From Planctomycetota bacterium (GTDB lineage: Bacteria > Planctomycetota > UBA1135 > GCA-002748355): 52,313 nt of DNA. A program made the position numbers and the translations under genes. Positions 9,600-18,029 of this stretch are shown piece after piece (positions within the stretch are counted from its first letter, which is position 1; every line of letters begins with the position of its first letter). The DNA lies in NCBI GenBank assembly GCA_011321845.1, contig DROQ01000267.1, positions 1-52,313 on the forward strand, read 5' to 3'. A model generated the notes under the pieces. That model was not told where the DNA came from and ran no database searches. It saw nothing but the letters and a program-made list of their open reading frames with translations.

Positions 9600-9625
9600 G
9601 AGGATTAAAAGGAGACGTAATCCTC
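9600..9625. terminator. Short perfect inverted repeat between convergent genes
   Basis: GAGGATTA (9600-9607) pairs with TAATCCTC (9618-9625) around a 10-base loop. It sits where mqnE and the chemoreceptor gene converge and includes the chemoreceptor stop codon. It has no clear U-run, so a bidirectional terminator is only a guess. Confidence 0.4.
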
Positions 9626-10870
9626 ATCGCCCAATTCATCCTCTTCAAACTCCATAGAGGAAACATGCCGGGAGCCGACCCTTTGGGGCTCCTTTTCAGC
9701 CTCCTTGCCCCCCGCGTGAGATGAGTCCGGTTCCAGGTTCGCGACCAGGGATTTCTCCGGAAAAGGGGCAGGCTCGGACGAGTAGCTCCCCTCCCCATCC
9801 GACCCAGGGATTTCCGGATCCTGGCCATCGGTTTTTTCCTGCTCCTCCGCCTCACTTTCACCCTGGATCCCGGCAAGCACCTCTTGGAGCAGCCGCGAAA
9901 GCTCCTCCTCCTGCCTCTCCACAACAGAGAGAATGCCGCCCGCTTCGCCCAAGCCGTCGGAAATCACCTGTGCCCAAGTTTCCAGGCCCGTAACCCCGGT
10001 ACTCACCTTCCGGACCCCGATCGCCTGATTCTCCGAAGACGCCACAATGGCAAACAATACCTCGGTCGCCTCATCCGTCCCCTCCTGGATCAGGCCGAGG
10101 GATTTGGAAACCTCTTCCGTCAAGAGCCCCCCCTTTTCGACCCGGCTCTTGGCCTGGTTGATCATGGTCGTGATCTCCTGGGCAGCCTTCCCGCTTCGCT
10201 GAGCAAGGGCTCGCACCTCTTCCGCGACAACCGCGAAACCCTTCCCCGACTCTCCCGCTCTGGCCGCCTCCACCGAGGCATTCAAAGCCAAGAGATTGGT
10301 CTGGAAAGCAATGTCGTCGATCACCTTGATCACCTTGGTGATCTGCTCGCTCGAGGAGCCGATCTCGGCCATCGCCTCGTTCAAGGCCTCCATCTTCCGA
10401 ACCACTTCGGTAGTAGCAGCCTTTGTCTTTGAAAAGGAGACTTCACCCGCCTTGGCGTTCTCCAGGTTTTCCCTGGACGTCCGATCGATCTCTTCGAGAG
10501 CCTGGGAAAGCTCCTCGATCATTCCCGCCTGCTCCTGGGTCCCATTTCTTAAATTTTCCGCCACCTCGGAAAGCCCAAGAGTCTCCTTGGACATGATTTC
10601 CACACCTCGCTCCACCTGAGAGCAAGCGATCCGTTTCTGCTCATTCCCCATACGGATCTGCTCTTCGTATGCGGCGATCTTGGCCTGAAAAGCTCTTTGC
10701 AACCAAAAGCCGCAACCAAGTCCCAAAACCAGCCCAAGACCAAGAGCATAGGGGAAGGATTGTCTAGCACCCCCCAGGTCGAAGTACATCATTCCCGCAA
10801 GACACAGCAGCGGAATCAAGGCACAGGCCAAGGGTACCCAAACAAACTTTTTTTCGTTTAGAAACTGCAT
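9605..10870 (-). CDS. Methyl-accepting chemotaxis protein
   Basis: 421 residues. Two hydrophobic segments near the N-terminus (about 10-26 and 40-57) are separated by only a dozen residues, so there is almost no periplasmic sensor domain. Cytoplasmic coiled coil follows, with the signalling hairpin core DIAFQTNLLALNASVEAARAG and AVVAEEVRALAQRS, which contacts CheA and CheW. The C-terminus is a disordered acidic tail ending EDELGDEDYVSF, reminiscent of the short terminal tethers of some receptors. I chose the ATG at 10870 because GAGGA lies 5-6 bp upstream; the frame stays open upstream to 10933 without a better signal. With no real external domain, it may sense membrane state, redox or an intracellular cue. 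No che genes are nearby. Confidence 0.9.
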   Translation of the reverse strand: MQFLNEKKFVWVPLACALIPLLCLAGMMYFDLGGARQSFPYALGLGLVLGLGCGFWLQRAFQAKIAAYEEQIRMGNEQKRIACSQVERGVEIMSKETLGLSEVAENLRNGTQEQAGMIEELSQALEEIDRTSRENLENAKAGEVSFSKTKAATTEVVRKMEALNEAMAEIGSSSEQITKVIKVIDDIAFQTNLLALNASVEAARAGESGKGFAVVAEEVRALAQRSGKAAQEITTMINQAKSRVEKGGLLTEEVSKSLGLIQEGTDEATEVLFAIVASSENQAIGVRKVSTGVTGLETWAQVISDGLGEAGGILSVVERQEEELSRLLQEVLAGIQGESEAEEQEKTDGQDPEIPGSDGEGSYSSEPAPFPEKSLVANLEPDSSHAGGKEAEKEPQRVGSRHVSSMEFEEDELGDEDYVSF

Positions 10871-10952
10871 GAGGGTCCTCACTGTCTCCCATCCAGGATC
10901 TTGTTCGACCCTGGAAAGGCAAGGACTTAACACATGTCGGAAAGAATCCGGC

Positions 10953-11414
10953 CTATTCGGCGGAGAGGAGGGAGCGAATAGAGATCGAAGCCCCGCCGAA
11001 CAGAATCAACCCTGCCAATACCATAATCATAAAACCCAGAGTCGAACTCTGGGAGCGCACGGAAACGACCTTTTTGCCCAAGGATTTGAACTGGACCTTC
11101 TTTCCGTCCTCATCGGGAGCCATGGTCCCAACTTCCAGGAGGACAATGCCCGGGGCTTGGGGCGTCCAGAGGACCTTGCCGTTCGGCATGTCGATTTTTT
11201 CGACATGGGAGACTGCGCTCCGAGGGCGGTAGGTCACTCGGAGACGCCCCGCTTTTGGCATCTTCTCCGAAGAGACCATGCTCGGTTTTCCCACGACGGG
11301 GAAGCTGTCTTCCTTGGGGCGAAACCCTTCCACCGAGATTTGACCGGGAAGGCTACCCAGCCCGAGAACGAGGAGGAAAACGAGCGAAAGAACTCCACAA
11401 GCCATGGACCTCAT
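10953..11414 (-). CDS. Small double-anchored membrane protein coupled to NSS transporter
   Basis: 153 residues. An N-terminal hydrophobic segment (about 6-22, possibly a cleaved signal peptide) leads into ~95 residues with a beta-sandwich look (GRLRVTYRPRS, then GKVLWTPQAPGIVLLEVG). A strong C-terminal transmembrane helix (about 127-147) ends in a short RSLLSAE tail. Its ATG overlaps the stop of the sodium symporter (ATGA), which decides the start and implies translational coupling. Many NSS transporters are accompanied by a tiny one-helix subunit; this one is far larger and carries an external domain, so I read it as a possible accessory subunit. I do not recognise a named family. Confidence 0.8.
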   Translation of the reverse strand: MRSMACGVLSLVFLLVLGLGSLPGQISVEGFRPKEDSFPVVGKPSMVSSEKMPKAGRLRVTYRPRSAVSHVEKIDMPNGKVLWTPQAPGIVLLEVGTMAPDEDGKKVQFKSLGKKVVSVRSQSSTLGFMIMVLAGLILFGGASISIRSLLSAE

Positions 11415-13000
11415 CTGTGCCCTCCTTCTTCGAGGCAGACCTCTTCCACTTCGTCCACTCCTCGCGCACGGGTGAGCAAGAAGGCGAAGGAAACCGTCAC
11501 GACCAGCCAGACCAGAAGAACGACCACATGGAGGTTTTTCAAAAGGGCGCTCTCCTGGGGCTTGTAAGCATCCTTGTACGCGCTCCCATAGAGCCCGCCT
11601 CCGATCTCGCCCTGGATGATGTTCATCAGGAGGATGACGATCAGCAAGAGGGGGATCACGAACTTGATCAAAATGTCGAACCAGGAGCCCAGGTGAAACT
11701 TGCTGTTGGCATTGATGAACTCCCGGATGCGGTGCGAGCCGATCCCCCAACCGATCACCAGGCACTCGATCAAGCCCACGATGAGGAGGCCATAGCCAAA
11801 GGCCCAGTGATCCATCAAGTCCAGGAGACTGAGGCCCAGGGTCCCGTTGGCCGAGAGTCCGGGGTCGATCACCTTGGGGAGGGCGAAGGCGGCCGAGCCC
11901 ACAAAACCGAACAGCCCGAAGATCAAAAGGGTCTTGGTCCTCGAGATCCGGAACTTGTCCTGCATGGCGGCGACGAGGGCCTCCACCAGAGAGATGCTGG
12001 AGGTCAGCCCCGCGATCAGAAGCAGGAGAAAAAAGCCGATGGCGAACTCTTGCGCGGCGGCCGGGAGATTGGCGATCCCCTTGGGCACGATGAAGAACAT
12101 CATCGAGAGGGTCGAAGCCTTGGGTTGGATCGACAGGGCGAAGAGCATCGAGAAGATGGCCACCCCGGCGATCCACTCGAAGCCGCAGTTCAAGAGAGAG
12201 GTCGTGAGGGCGTTGTGGCTGTGGTCCGACTTTTTGGGGAGGTAGCTCGCGTAGGCGGTCATGACCCCGAAGCCCAGGGAGAGGGTGAAGAACATCTGGG
12301 CCATGGCCCCCTTCCAGACATCCATGCGACCCAGGACGCTCAGGTCGGGAGAGAAGAGGTAGGCCACGCCGTCAGGACCTCCTGGGAGCGTGATTCCTCG
12401 GAAGATCAGGACAATCATCGTCACCCACATCAGGGGAACGAAGATCTTGACCGCGGCCTCGATCGTCTTCGTCCCCTTGCTCACGAGGAGGACATTGAGG
12501 ATCCAGACCGCGAGGACTCCCAACATGGGAAGCCAGGTCGAGATCATGGCAAAGAAAGTCCCCGTTGGATTGGAAAGAGTGTGATCGGGGGCTGCGAACC
12601 AGGGGATCGTAGATGCGCCTTGAAAGACCTCGTTGACCGGATGACTGATGGCCTCCCCCGCCATTCCGACCACCCAACCCAGGATGGTCACATAATACAT
12701 GGTGATAAAGGCGGCATTGAGGATGGCGAACCAGCCCGCGAATTCCCCGGCCTTGCCTCCGGCCTGGCGCATGGCAAGGGGAAAGCTCTTTTTCGCCCAG
12801 GCCCCAAGCCCGAACTCCAGGATCATCACAGGGATCCCCACGAGGAAGAGAGCGATGAAGTACGGGAGATAGAAGGCTCCTCCCCCATACTTGTAGGCGT
12901 TCGCGGGAAAGAACACGATATTCCCCAGCCCGATCGCCGACCCCGAGGCCGCGAGAATGAACCCAAATTTCGATTTCCACTGCGCGCGGGTTTCGCTCAT
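11411..13000 (-). CDS. Sodium-dependent transporter, NSS/SNF family
   Basis: 529 residues with about 12 transmembrane helices, LeuT fold. The TM1 signature ASGSAIGLGN is followed by FFPANAYKYGGGAF, where the usual Trp after the unwound part is replaced by Val. This region forms the sodium and substrate sites in family members. Further helices include the TM6-type segment FFTLSLGFGVMTAYASYLP. The likely cargo is an amino acid or amine imported with Na+, which would fit a marine organism; specificity cannot be read. I chose ATG 13000 (protein begins MSETRAQWKSKFGF) because it places the family's conserved N-terminus correctly; the frame extends 20 codons further upstream. It is divergent from the methyltransferase over only 52 bp. 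Confidence 0.93.
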   Translation of the reverse strand: MSETRAQWKSKFGFILAASGSAIGLGNIVFFPANAYKYGGGAFYLPYFIALFLVGIPVMILEFGLGAWAKKSFPLAMRQAGGKAGEFAGWFAILNAAFITMYYVTILGWVVGMAGEAISHPVNEVFQGASTIPWFAAPDHTLSNPTGTFFAMISTWLPMLGVLAVWILNVLLVSKGTKTIEAAVKIFVPLMWVTMIVLIFRGITLPGGPDGVAYLFSPDLSVLGRMDVWKGAMAQMFFTLSLGFGVMTAYASYLPKKSDHSHNALTTSLLNCGFEWIAGVAIFSMLFALSIQPKASTLSMMFFIVPKGIANLPAAAQEFAIGFFLLLLIAGLTSSISLVEALVAAMQDKFRISRTKTLLIFGLFGFVGSAAFALPKVIDPGLSANGTLGLSLLDLMDHWAFGYGLLIVGLIECLVIGWGIGSHRIREFINANSKFHLGSWFDILIKFVIPLLLIVILLMNIIQGEIGGGLYGSAYKDAYKPQESALLKNLHVVVLLVWLVVTVSFAFLLTRARGVDEVEEVCLEEGGHR

Positions 13001-13052
13001 AGAAAAGGATCCTAGCCCAGCGTTCGACGTAAATCGAGCTAGAGTCGTTAGC

Positions 13053-13673
13053 ATGGGCATCTATGGAGAACACATCCTCCCGCATTTGATCCACCTGGTC
13101 TGCGGGAGCAAGAGCTTCGGGAGGCAGCGGAAGAAAGTCGTCCCCCAAGCCAGGGGACGAGTCCTCGAGGTCGGCATGGGCTCAGGACACAACCTCCCAT
13201 TCTACGATCCCCAAAAAGTGACAAGGCTCTTCGCCCTGGAACCCTCCAGGGGAATGCGAAAAAAAGCCCGCCGCGCCCTTTCCGAGGCCCCAGTCCCCGT
13301 CGAGGTCCTGGACCTGCCTGGCGAAGAGATCCCCCTCCCCGACCACTCCGTAGACACCGTCATCCTAACCTACACCCTCTGCACCATCCCCGACTGGCGC
13401 CAGGCCCTCACCCAGATGCGTCGCGTCCTCGCCCCGGGAGGGACCCTCCTCTTCGCCGAACATGGACGCTCCCCCGACCCCAGAGTCGCCCGCCTCCAAA
13501 CCCGACTCCAACCCATCTGGGGCCCCATCTCCGGAGGATGCCACCTCGGCCGCGACATCCCCAAACTCCTCAACGAGGGAGGCTTTTGCCTCCAAACCCT
13601 CGAAACCGGCTACGAACTCAAAGGCCCCCGCTTCGCCAGCTACCAATACCTCGGTTCGGCCAGGCCGCGCTAA
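13053..13673 (+). CDS. Class I SAM-dependent methyltransferase
   Basis: 206 residues. Motif I is LEVGMGSG at about 38-45, with the acidic strand-2 end LEPSRGM and motif IV-like TVILTYTLCTIPD. The layout (short N-terminal helix with HLVCGSK, then the Rossmann core) resembles the UbiE/phosphatidylethanolamine N-methyltransferase and METTL7-like group, so a lipid or small hydrophobic substrate is plausible. ATG 13053 gives the expected start MGIYGEHILPHL; the frame is open upstream but would overlap the divergent transporter gene. It stands alone on this strand. Confidence 0.85.
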   Translation: MGIYGEHILPHLIHLVCGSKSFGRQRKKVVPQARGRVLEVGMGSGHNLPFYDPQKVTRLFALEPSRGMRKKARRALSEAPVPVEVLDLPGEEIPLPDHSVDTVILTYTLCTIPDWRQALTQMRRVLAPGGTLLFAEHGRSPDPRVARLQTRLQPIWGPISGGCHLGRDIPKLLNEGGFCLQTLETGYELKGPRFASYQYLGSARPR

Positions 13674-13749
13674 CCCCCCCGCAGCCTGCCGGTTCGGAAC
13701 GATGGAACGGGGGAAAACGCAGGTCGCAAAACCCGGTAAACAACTGGCC

Positions 13750-14163
13750 TTACATTTTGAAGGGGCTTTCAGAGTTTCTTGTCGTAGCCCAATGGACAAA
13801 CCCTTCACCCGCATAGTTCACAGGGAAATGGCCCGTCTCGTCCAGGTGGAACTGGATCTCATATTCCTTCCCACCGACCTTGAAAACGGCCAGCCCTCCT
13901 TTCGTAGAATCAACAATCTGAGCCAACCTGAGCCCTTCCTTCACGGGAAGCACCCAAACAAAAGAAGGATCCCCGTCATCATCCCGATCTTCTTTTTTGT
14001 AGAAATGAAAGGTTTCATCAAACCGCTTTACACCCTCCCCCGAATCGATCTTTTTCAATTGAGCAACAACCGACAATTCCCAGCTTTTCTCCTTCCCTCG
14101 ATCAGCTTGGCAAGATCCGAGCAGAAAGATGAGAACAAGAAAAAACATGGAGGAAGGGTTCAT
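13750..14163 (-). CDS. Small lipoprotein, unknown function
   Basis: 137 residues. The start is decided by AAGGAGAG about 6-8 bp before the ATG at 14163. The N-terminus is a short lipoprotein signal with lipobox LLGSC (Cys18). The mature part is charged and beta-rich (FDETFHFYKKEDRDDDGD, then KEYEIQFHLDETGHF). I recognise no family. It faces the methyltransferase gene across a 76-bp spacer. Confidence 0.75.
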   Translation of the reverse strand: MNPSSMFFLVLIFLLGSCQADRGKEKSWELSVVAQLKKIDSGEGVKRFDETFHFYKKEDRDDDGDPSFVWVLPVKEGLRLAQIVDSTKGGLAVFKVGGKEYEIQFHLDETGHFPVNYAGEGFVHWATTRNSESPFKM

Positions 14164-15019
14164 TTTCACTCTCCTTTTCATTTTACGGCTCCTTTCGCTT
14201 CGCATGGACAAACCGGCACCTGGAGCATTCCAAGATCATCGCATTCAAGCGCAAAAAAATGGAACAACGGTGAGACATGAAGGTGCAACCGGTTTTTCCT
14301 CATTCCGTATTCTTCACAAGCCCTTCCTTTTCGGGACGAAAACCTTTCGGAAATTTTGTTTTTTTCATCCCAAATGGCGGTCCCTCGACGTTTTGAGTGG
14401 AATTAGACACCTTATAGGATGCAGGCTCCTCGGCGTTTTTAATAGGATTCCCTTCATCTCTTCTGGCAGCCTATCCAGGTCCAGTTCTAGCAAGAAACAG
14501 CCTCAGGGAAATCCAAGGAATTGCATCCCAAAAGGGAGGCCATGACAACAAGGGAGTTGGTCATGACGTTGGGAGCGCACTCCTTCGCCCCGGGATCCGC
14601 CCGGCCAGTAGGCCTCCGTTGGAGTTTCGCATCGGCAGGGGATCTCGCTCCCGGTCGCGAACGAAGCGACAGTTTCGCTGACACATGGGGACTGATTTTC
14701 TGAAGAAGGAAGGGTTTGTAGCCAGGTCATCCCAAGCCAAGCAAGCACCGGGCTTAGGAAGGGCTAGGTGAGCATGAGGGAGAGGAACAAGGAATCCCTT
14801 GCCCCTCAAGAGGAAAGGAGCATTCGTGCTTAGGGGCAGGGGATTCCAATCGACCCCCCCAAACGAGATCCCAAAGGACCCATGAAAGGTTCGAGCTGAC
14901 CTCAGGATCCACCAAGGGCTTTGGCCGACTTCGCCGAAGGCGCTTGAGGCCGAAGCCCTTGGTGGATCCCGGGCCGCGCGGAGAAAGCGGAGATCTAGGG
15001 AGAGTCCCTGCCTCCCTGC
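14164..15019. other. Spacer of 856 bp without a convincing gene
   Basis: Short open frames exist on both strands but have no ribosome binding site and protein-unlike composition. The left part (to about 14420) is AT-richer than the surroundings and probably carries the promoter of the lipoprotein gene. The right part holds a perfect hairpin repeat (14905-14969). No tRNA-like cloverleaf was found. Confidence 0.6.
14905..14969. repeat. Intergenic hairpin repeat, copy A
   Basis: Two 17-base arms (GGATCCACCAAGGGCTT and its exact complement) are extended by 4 more pairs after one mismatch. They enclose a loop that itself folds (CGCC-GAA-GGCG). The arm-plus-loop sequence recurs in weaker form at 43286-43355 and 46554-46640, always between genes. 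It lies just behind the transketolase stop, so it may act as a terminator or mRNA 3' structure for that gene. Confidence 0.75.
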
Positions 15020-17323
15020 CTACCGCCGCGCAGCCACAAAGCGGTCGATGCCCGCCTTGAGGCTCTCGGGGTCCAGGCCCGACTCGGCGACGATGTCTTC
15101 GAGGCTTCCGCCCGTTCGCCAGCGGTTGTCGTGGTCCGGAGTGAGCGCGAAGGCCTCCAGCCTCTGGTCGGGGATCCAATCCCTGACGTTTTTGCGGCCC
15201 TGCGTCGCGACCATCATGGATCGGTACCACTCCTCCTCGGGGAGGACCGAGTCACGATACTCCTTGGGCTGCATGTCGAAGAGTTCCTTGGAGACGCAGC
15301 AGACGACCTTGAGGTTGGGACCCTGGGAGCCGAGCCAGGGCAGGATCTTGACCATGCTGTCGACCGCGCTCGTCCCCTGGACAAGGACGACGCCCTGCTT
15401 GTCCCTCGAGTCGAAGGCGCGCATCACATAAGCCCCCTTGGCCGCCTCCAGGTGGGAGGGCATTCCGAGGGCGGAGCGGTCCGGGATCTCTACGGCGGGC
15501 CGGGTCAAATGGAGCGCAATGATCGGGACATCCGTCGCGAAGGCCGCAGCCAGGGCGGGGGCGACCTCGTTGTGCTCCCAGGGATGCAGGTTGATGATCT
15601 GCCCCTTGGGGAACATCTGTGTCACCCCTGGAGCGAAGATGCCGAAATGGGTTCGCGAATCCTCGGCCGTCTCCGGACCGGAGTGACCCGCCACCCAGAG
15701 GATCCTGCCCACCTTGAGGTCGCAGTCCTGGGCGAGCTGGGAGAACAGGCGCATCATCCCGTACTTGAGGTAGGAGAACGAACCGTAGGTCGAACAGGCC
15801 CCGATGTAGCCCGCGAAAATCTTTTCGGGTTCGTCGGCGAAGTTCACCGAGGCGAGGCCAGCGCAGAGCCCCGCGTTGACGAACTCGGTGATCTGCTGCG
15901 GAAGAAGAGCCCCGCCGGGGTTGTTCTCCCGGTCGTACCAACCCGTCCCCTTGCGCCCCTCGAAGTCCTTCATGAAACCCGCGATATTGGTCGACTCCGC
16001 GAGGTCCGCGGACATGGCGAGGACCAGGGGGCGCCCATATTTTTCGAGCGCGTAGCTGTTCCAGAACGCCCCGAAACGCTCCAGCCCCTTGCGGTTGGGC
16101 GCCTTGGTCCCGGGCTCGGCGAAGAGCGCGGAGGGAAAGTTCTCATAGTCGGTGAAGGTCTTGTCCGAGGCCAGAAGGTCCAGGCAGGGGTCCACCCTCT
16201 GTCCCTCGATGCGCCTCGGGACGCTGTCGCCGATGGCCACCAGGCGATCCGTCAGCCACTCGACAAAGGCCTTGTCCCCCTCCATGGCCTTGCACACGGT
16301 CTCAATGTGGGAGCGCGCCTGCGCGAGGGCCGCCTCCCCACCCGGATCCCCCTCCCCGAAGCCCTCGAAGGTCACCCCATAGGCTTCCTGAAACTCCTTC
16401 TTGGTCTCCCAGAACAGCTCGCTGTTGCGTTTGTGGGCGGCGCCGTGGGACTTGTTTCCGGTCACTCCATAGCCGCGCCCCTTGATCGTTTTGAACCAGA
16501 AACACTTGGGAGCCTGCGCGTCCTGCTCGCCGAACACGGTCTCATAGAGAGCGGGCACCACCGATTCGAAGGCACTCCCCTGCTCGGCCCCCACCACCTT
16601 GAAGCCATAGGGTTTGAACCAGTCGTCCGGGCCTCCATGCACGACCCGGGAATGAGGCGTGGGATCGATCCCATAGTCGTTCCAGTCCAGGAGGTAGACG
16701 AGGTTGGAGAGCCCCAGGCCGTAGGCCGTGTTCTTGGTCTCATGGTGCGCCCCCGCGCTGTGTCCGCCCTCGCCTTCCACTGCGAAGACCTTGACCTCCT
16801 CGCAGCCGCCGTGCTTGAGCGCGAGGGCCTCCCCCGCGGCCGCGGGCGCGCCATGCCCCGAGGGCCCCGTGTTGAACTTGATGAAGAGCGTCTTGCCCTC
16901 GAACTCTGCGTGCCCCGGCAGCCCACCCCGTCGCCGAAGGGTGAGCAGGTCCATAGGATCCAGGATCCGCTCCTCTCCTCCCTTGATCTCGAAGCGCGGA
17001 TCCCCCGTCCAGGAGTGACGCAGCTTCATGGCGTGGTTCACCACCGCCAGGCTGGCATAGACCAAGGGGATGCAATGCCCCGAGATGAGGACAAAGCGAT
17101 CCGCGAGGGCTTTGCTCGGATCCCGGACATCCCAGCGCATCGCCCCCGAGGTCATCAGGGCCACCATCATGTGCACCTTGGAACGTGACCCCCCGGGGTG
17201 CCCGCTCTGGCGATAGTTCAACATGATGTCGATGAACTGGTCGATGAAGAGCCGAGCCTTGTCCATCAAGGGATACTCGGACTGCAGACGATCCAACGGA
17301 ATCAGAGGCTTCGTACGGCTCAT
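15020..17323 (-). CDS. tkt: Transketolase-like TPP enzyme with variant cofactor motif
   Basis: 767 residues, about 100 longer than E. coli transketolase. The N-terminal TPP domain has SGHPGG-type (41-45), SGH (81-83) and TGPSGHG (152-158) segments. The TPP/metal motif usually written GDG...N reads GEG at 184-186 with DWND at 213-216, so the metal-binding Asp is replaced by Glu. The middle pyrimidine domain (LVLAMSADLAESTNIAGF) and a C-terminal domain follow. It probably moves two-carbon ketol units in the pentose phosphate pathway, but it belongs to a divergent subgroup, so substrate range is less certain. ATG 17323 has AAAGGG upstream. Its neighbour upstream is rbfA, 259 bp away. Confidence 0.88.
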   Translation of the reverse strand: MSRTKPLIPLDRLQSEYPLMDKARLFIDQFIDIMLNYRQSGHPGGSRSKVHMMVALMTSGAMRWDVRDPSKALADRFVLISGHCIPLVYASLAVVNHAMKLRHSWTGDPRFEIKGGEERILDPMDLLTLRRRGGLPGHAEFEGKTLFIKFNTGPSGHGAPAAAGEALALKHGGCEEVKVFAVEGEGGHSAGAHHETKNTAYGLGLSNLVYLLDWNDYGIDPTPHSRVVHGGPDDWFKPYGFKVVGAEQGSAFESVVPALYETVFGEQDAQAPKCFWFKTIKGRGYGVTGNKSHGAAHKRNSELFWETKKEFQEAYGVTFEGFGEGDPGGEAALAQARSHIETVCKAMEGDKAFVEWLTDRLVAIGDSVPRRIEGQRVDPCLDLLASDKTFTDYENFPSALFAEPGTKAPNRKGLERFGAFWNSYALEKYGRPLVLAMSADLAESTNIAGFMKDFEGRKGTGWYDRENNPGGALLPQQITEFVNAGLCAGLASVNFADEPEKIFAGYIGACSTYGSFSYLKYGMMRLFSQLAQDCDLKVGRILWVAGHSGPETAEDSRTHFGIFAPGVTQMFPKGQIINLHPWEHNEVAPALAAAFATDVPIIALHLTRPAVEIPDRSALGMPSHLEAAKGAYVMRAFDSRDKQGVVLVQGTSAVDSMVKILPWLGSQGPNLKVVCCVSKELFDMQPKEYRDSVLPEEEWYRSMMVATQGRKNVRDWIPDQRLEAFALTPDHDNRWRTGGSLEDIVAESGLDPESLKAGIDRFVAARR

Positions 17324-17439
17324 GTCAGACCCTTTGATCTCATGCCCAGGAAAGGGAGCGCAAGCGGCTCCAGAGAGGAAATGGGCGAGCATCATACCCA
17401 GGGCGGATCCCCAGGGCATCAGGAATAAAAAGAGAGAAG

Positions 17440-17582
17440 GCCCCTCAGCCCGCGCCCCCGTCCCGGCCCCCCTCTCCGCTCCCCCTCCATCGTCCCCGTC
17501 TCAGCCCCCGTCTCCATCGCCCCCATCGTCCCTGTCCTTGCTATCCCCGTTGTTCTCACCCCCGTCCCGGCGGTCCCCGCCC
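17440..17582 (-). repeat. G-rich low-complexity tract behind rbfA
   Basis: On the reverse strand this is a run of imperfect GGGACG/GGGGGC-like units, with many runs of three to five G. It follows directly after the rbfA stop. In the +1 frame it would encode about 28 more Gly/Asp/Glu-rich residues of the same style as the RbfA tail. It could form G-quadruplexes in DNA or mRNA. Confidence 0.6.
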
Positions 17583-17969
17583 TCACCCCTCGTCCACGCG
17601 GCCCCCGTCCTCGCTGCCCCCCTCCCCGGAATCCTCCCCGCCATGGATCTCCCGAAGAAGCTCCTCGACCCGGCGCTGGTTCTCCGCCCCGCGATCCCAT
17701 TTGAAGCGCACCTCCGCCCGCCGCTCCAGGATGGGAAAGGCCAGGTCCGCGAGGATGGGTCCGAGGTCCTCGATCTTGGAACGGGCCAGCTCCTCCCTCC
17801 CCTCCGGAGCCAGGTAATAAACCGTCATCATCTTGCGGTCTGGAGTCAGCGCGAGACGGGTCATTTGGACTCCCATCAGGGCCTCGTCGCAGAGTTCGTT
17901 CCGAAAGAACGAATCGACTTCGTCCCGAAGGACCGCCAGCTTGGGATCTTCTCGATGTTTGCCAGTCAT
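17583..17969 (-). CDS. rbfA: Ribosome-binding factor A with acidic tail
   Basis: 128 residues. RbfA binds the 30S subunit and assists 16S rRNA 5'-end maturation. The KH-like fold is recognisable: REDPKLAVLRDEVDSFFRNEL, then VQMTRLALTPDRKMMTVYYL, then ERRAEVRFKWDRGAENQRRVE. The final ~20 residues are a Gly/Glu/Asp tail (EDSGEGGSEDGGRVDEG). I placed the start at ATG 17969 because it gives the same N-terminal length as E. coli RbfA; ATG 17999 (GGAG 3 bp upstream) and TTG 18008 are alternatives. It is not next to nusA, infB or truB, its usual neighbours. Identity is moderately secure given low conservation of this family. Confidence 0.75.
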   Translation of the reverse strand: MTGKHREDPKLAVLRDEVDSFFRNELCDEALMGVQMTRLALTPDRKMMTVYYLAPEGREELARSKIEDLGPILADLAFPILERRAEVRFKWDRGAENQRRVEELLREIHGGEDSGEGGSEDGGRVDEG

Positions 17970-18029
17970 TGAACCGCTGATCCTATCTCCCAAGCCCATG
18001 ATCTCCAATGATCGGCCAGAAGCCCAGGT

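Noticed and set aside
14129-14809. Short open frames on both strands between the lipoprotein and transketolase genes
   Set aside because: No ribosome binding site, no family resemblance, and they overlap each other.
14880-14900. GGTTCGAGCT resembling a tRNA T-loop
   Set aside because: No matching T-stem, anticodon arm or acceptor stem around it.
17419-17700. 93-codon Arg/Gly-rich open frame in the G-rich tract
   Set aside because: Follows from the repeated GGG-rich units; no binding site and it overlaps rbfA.
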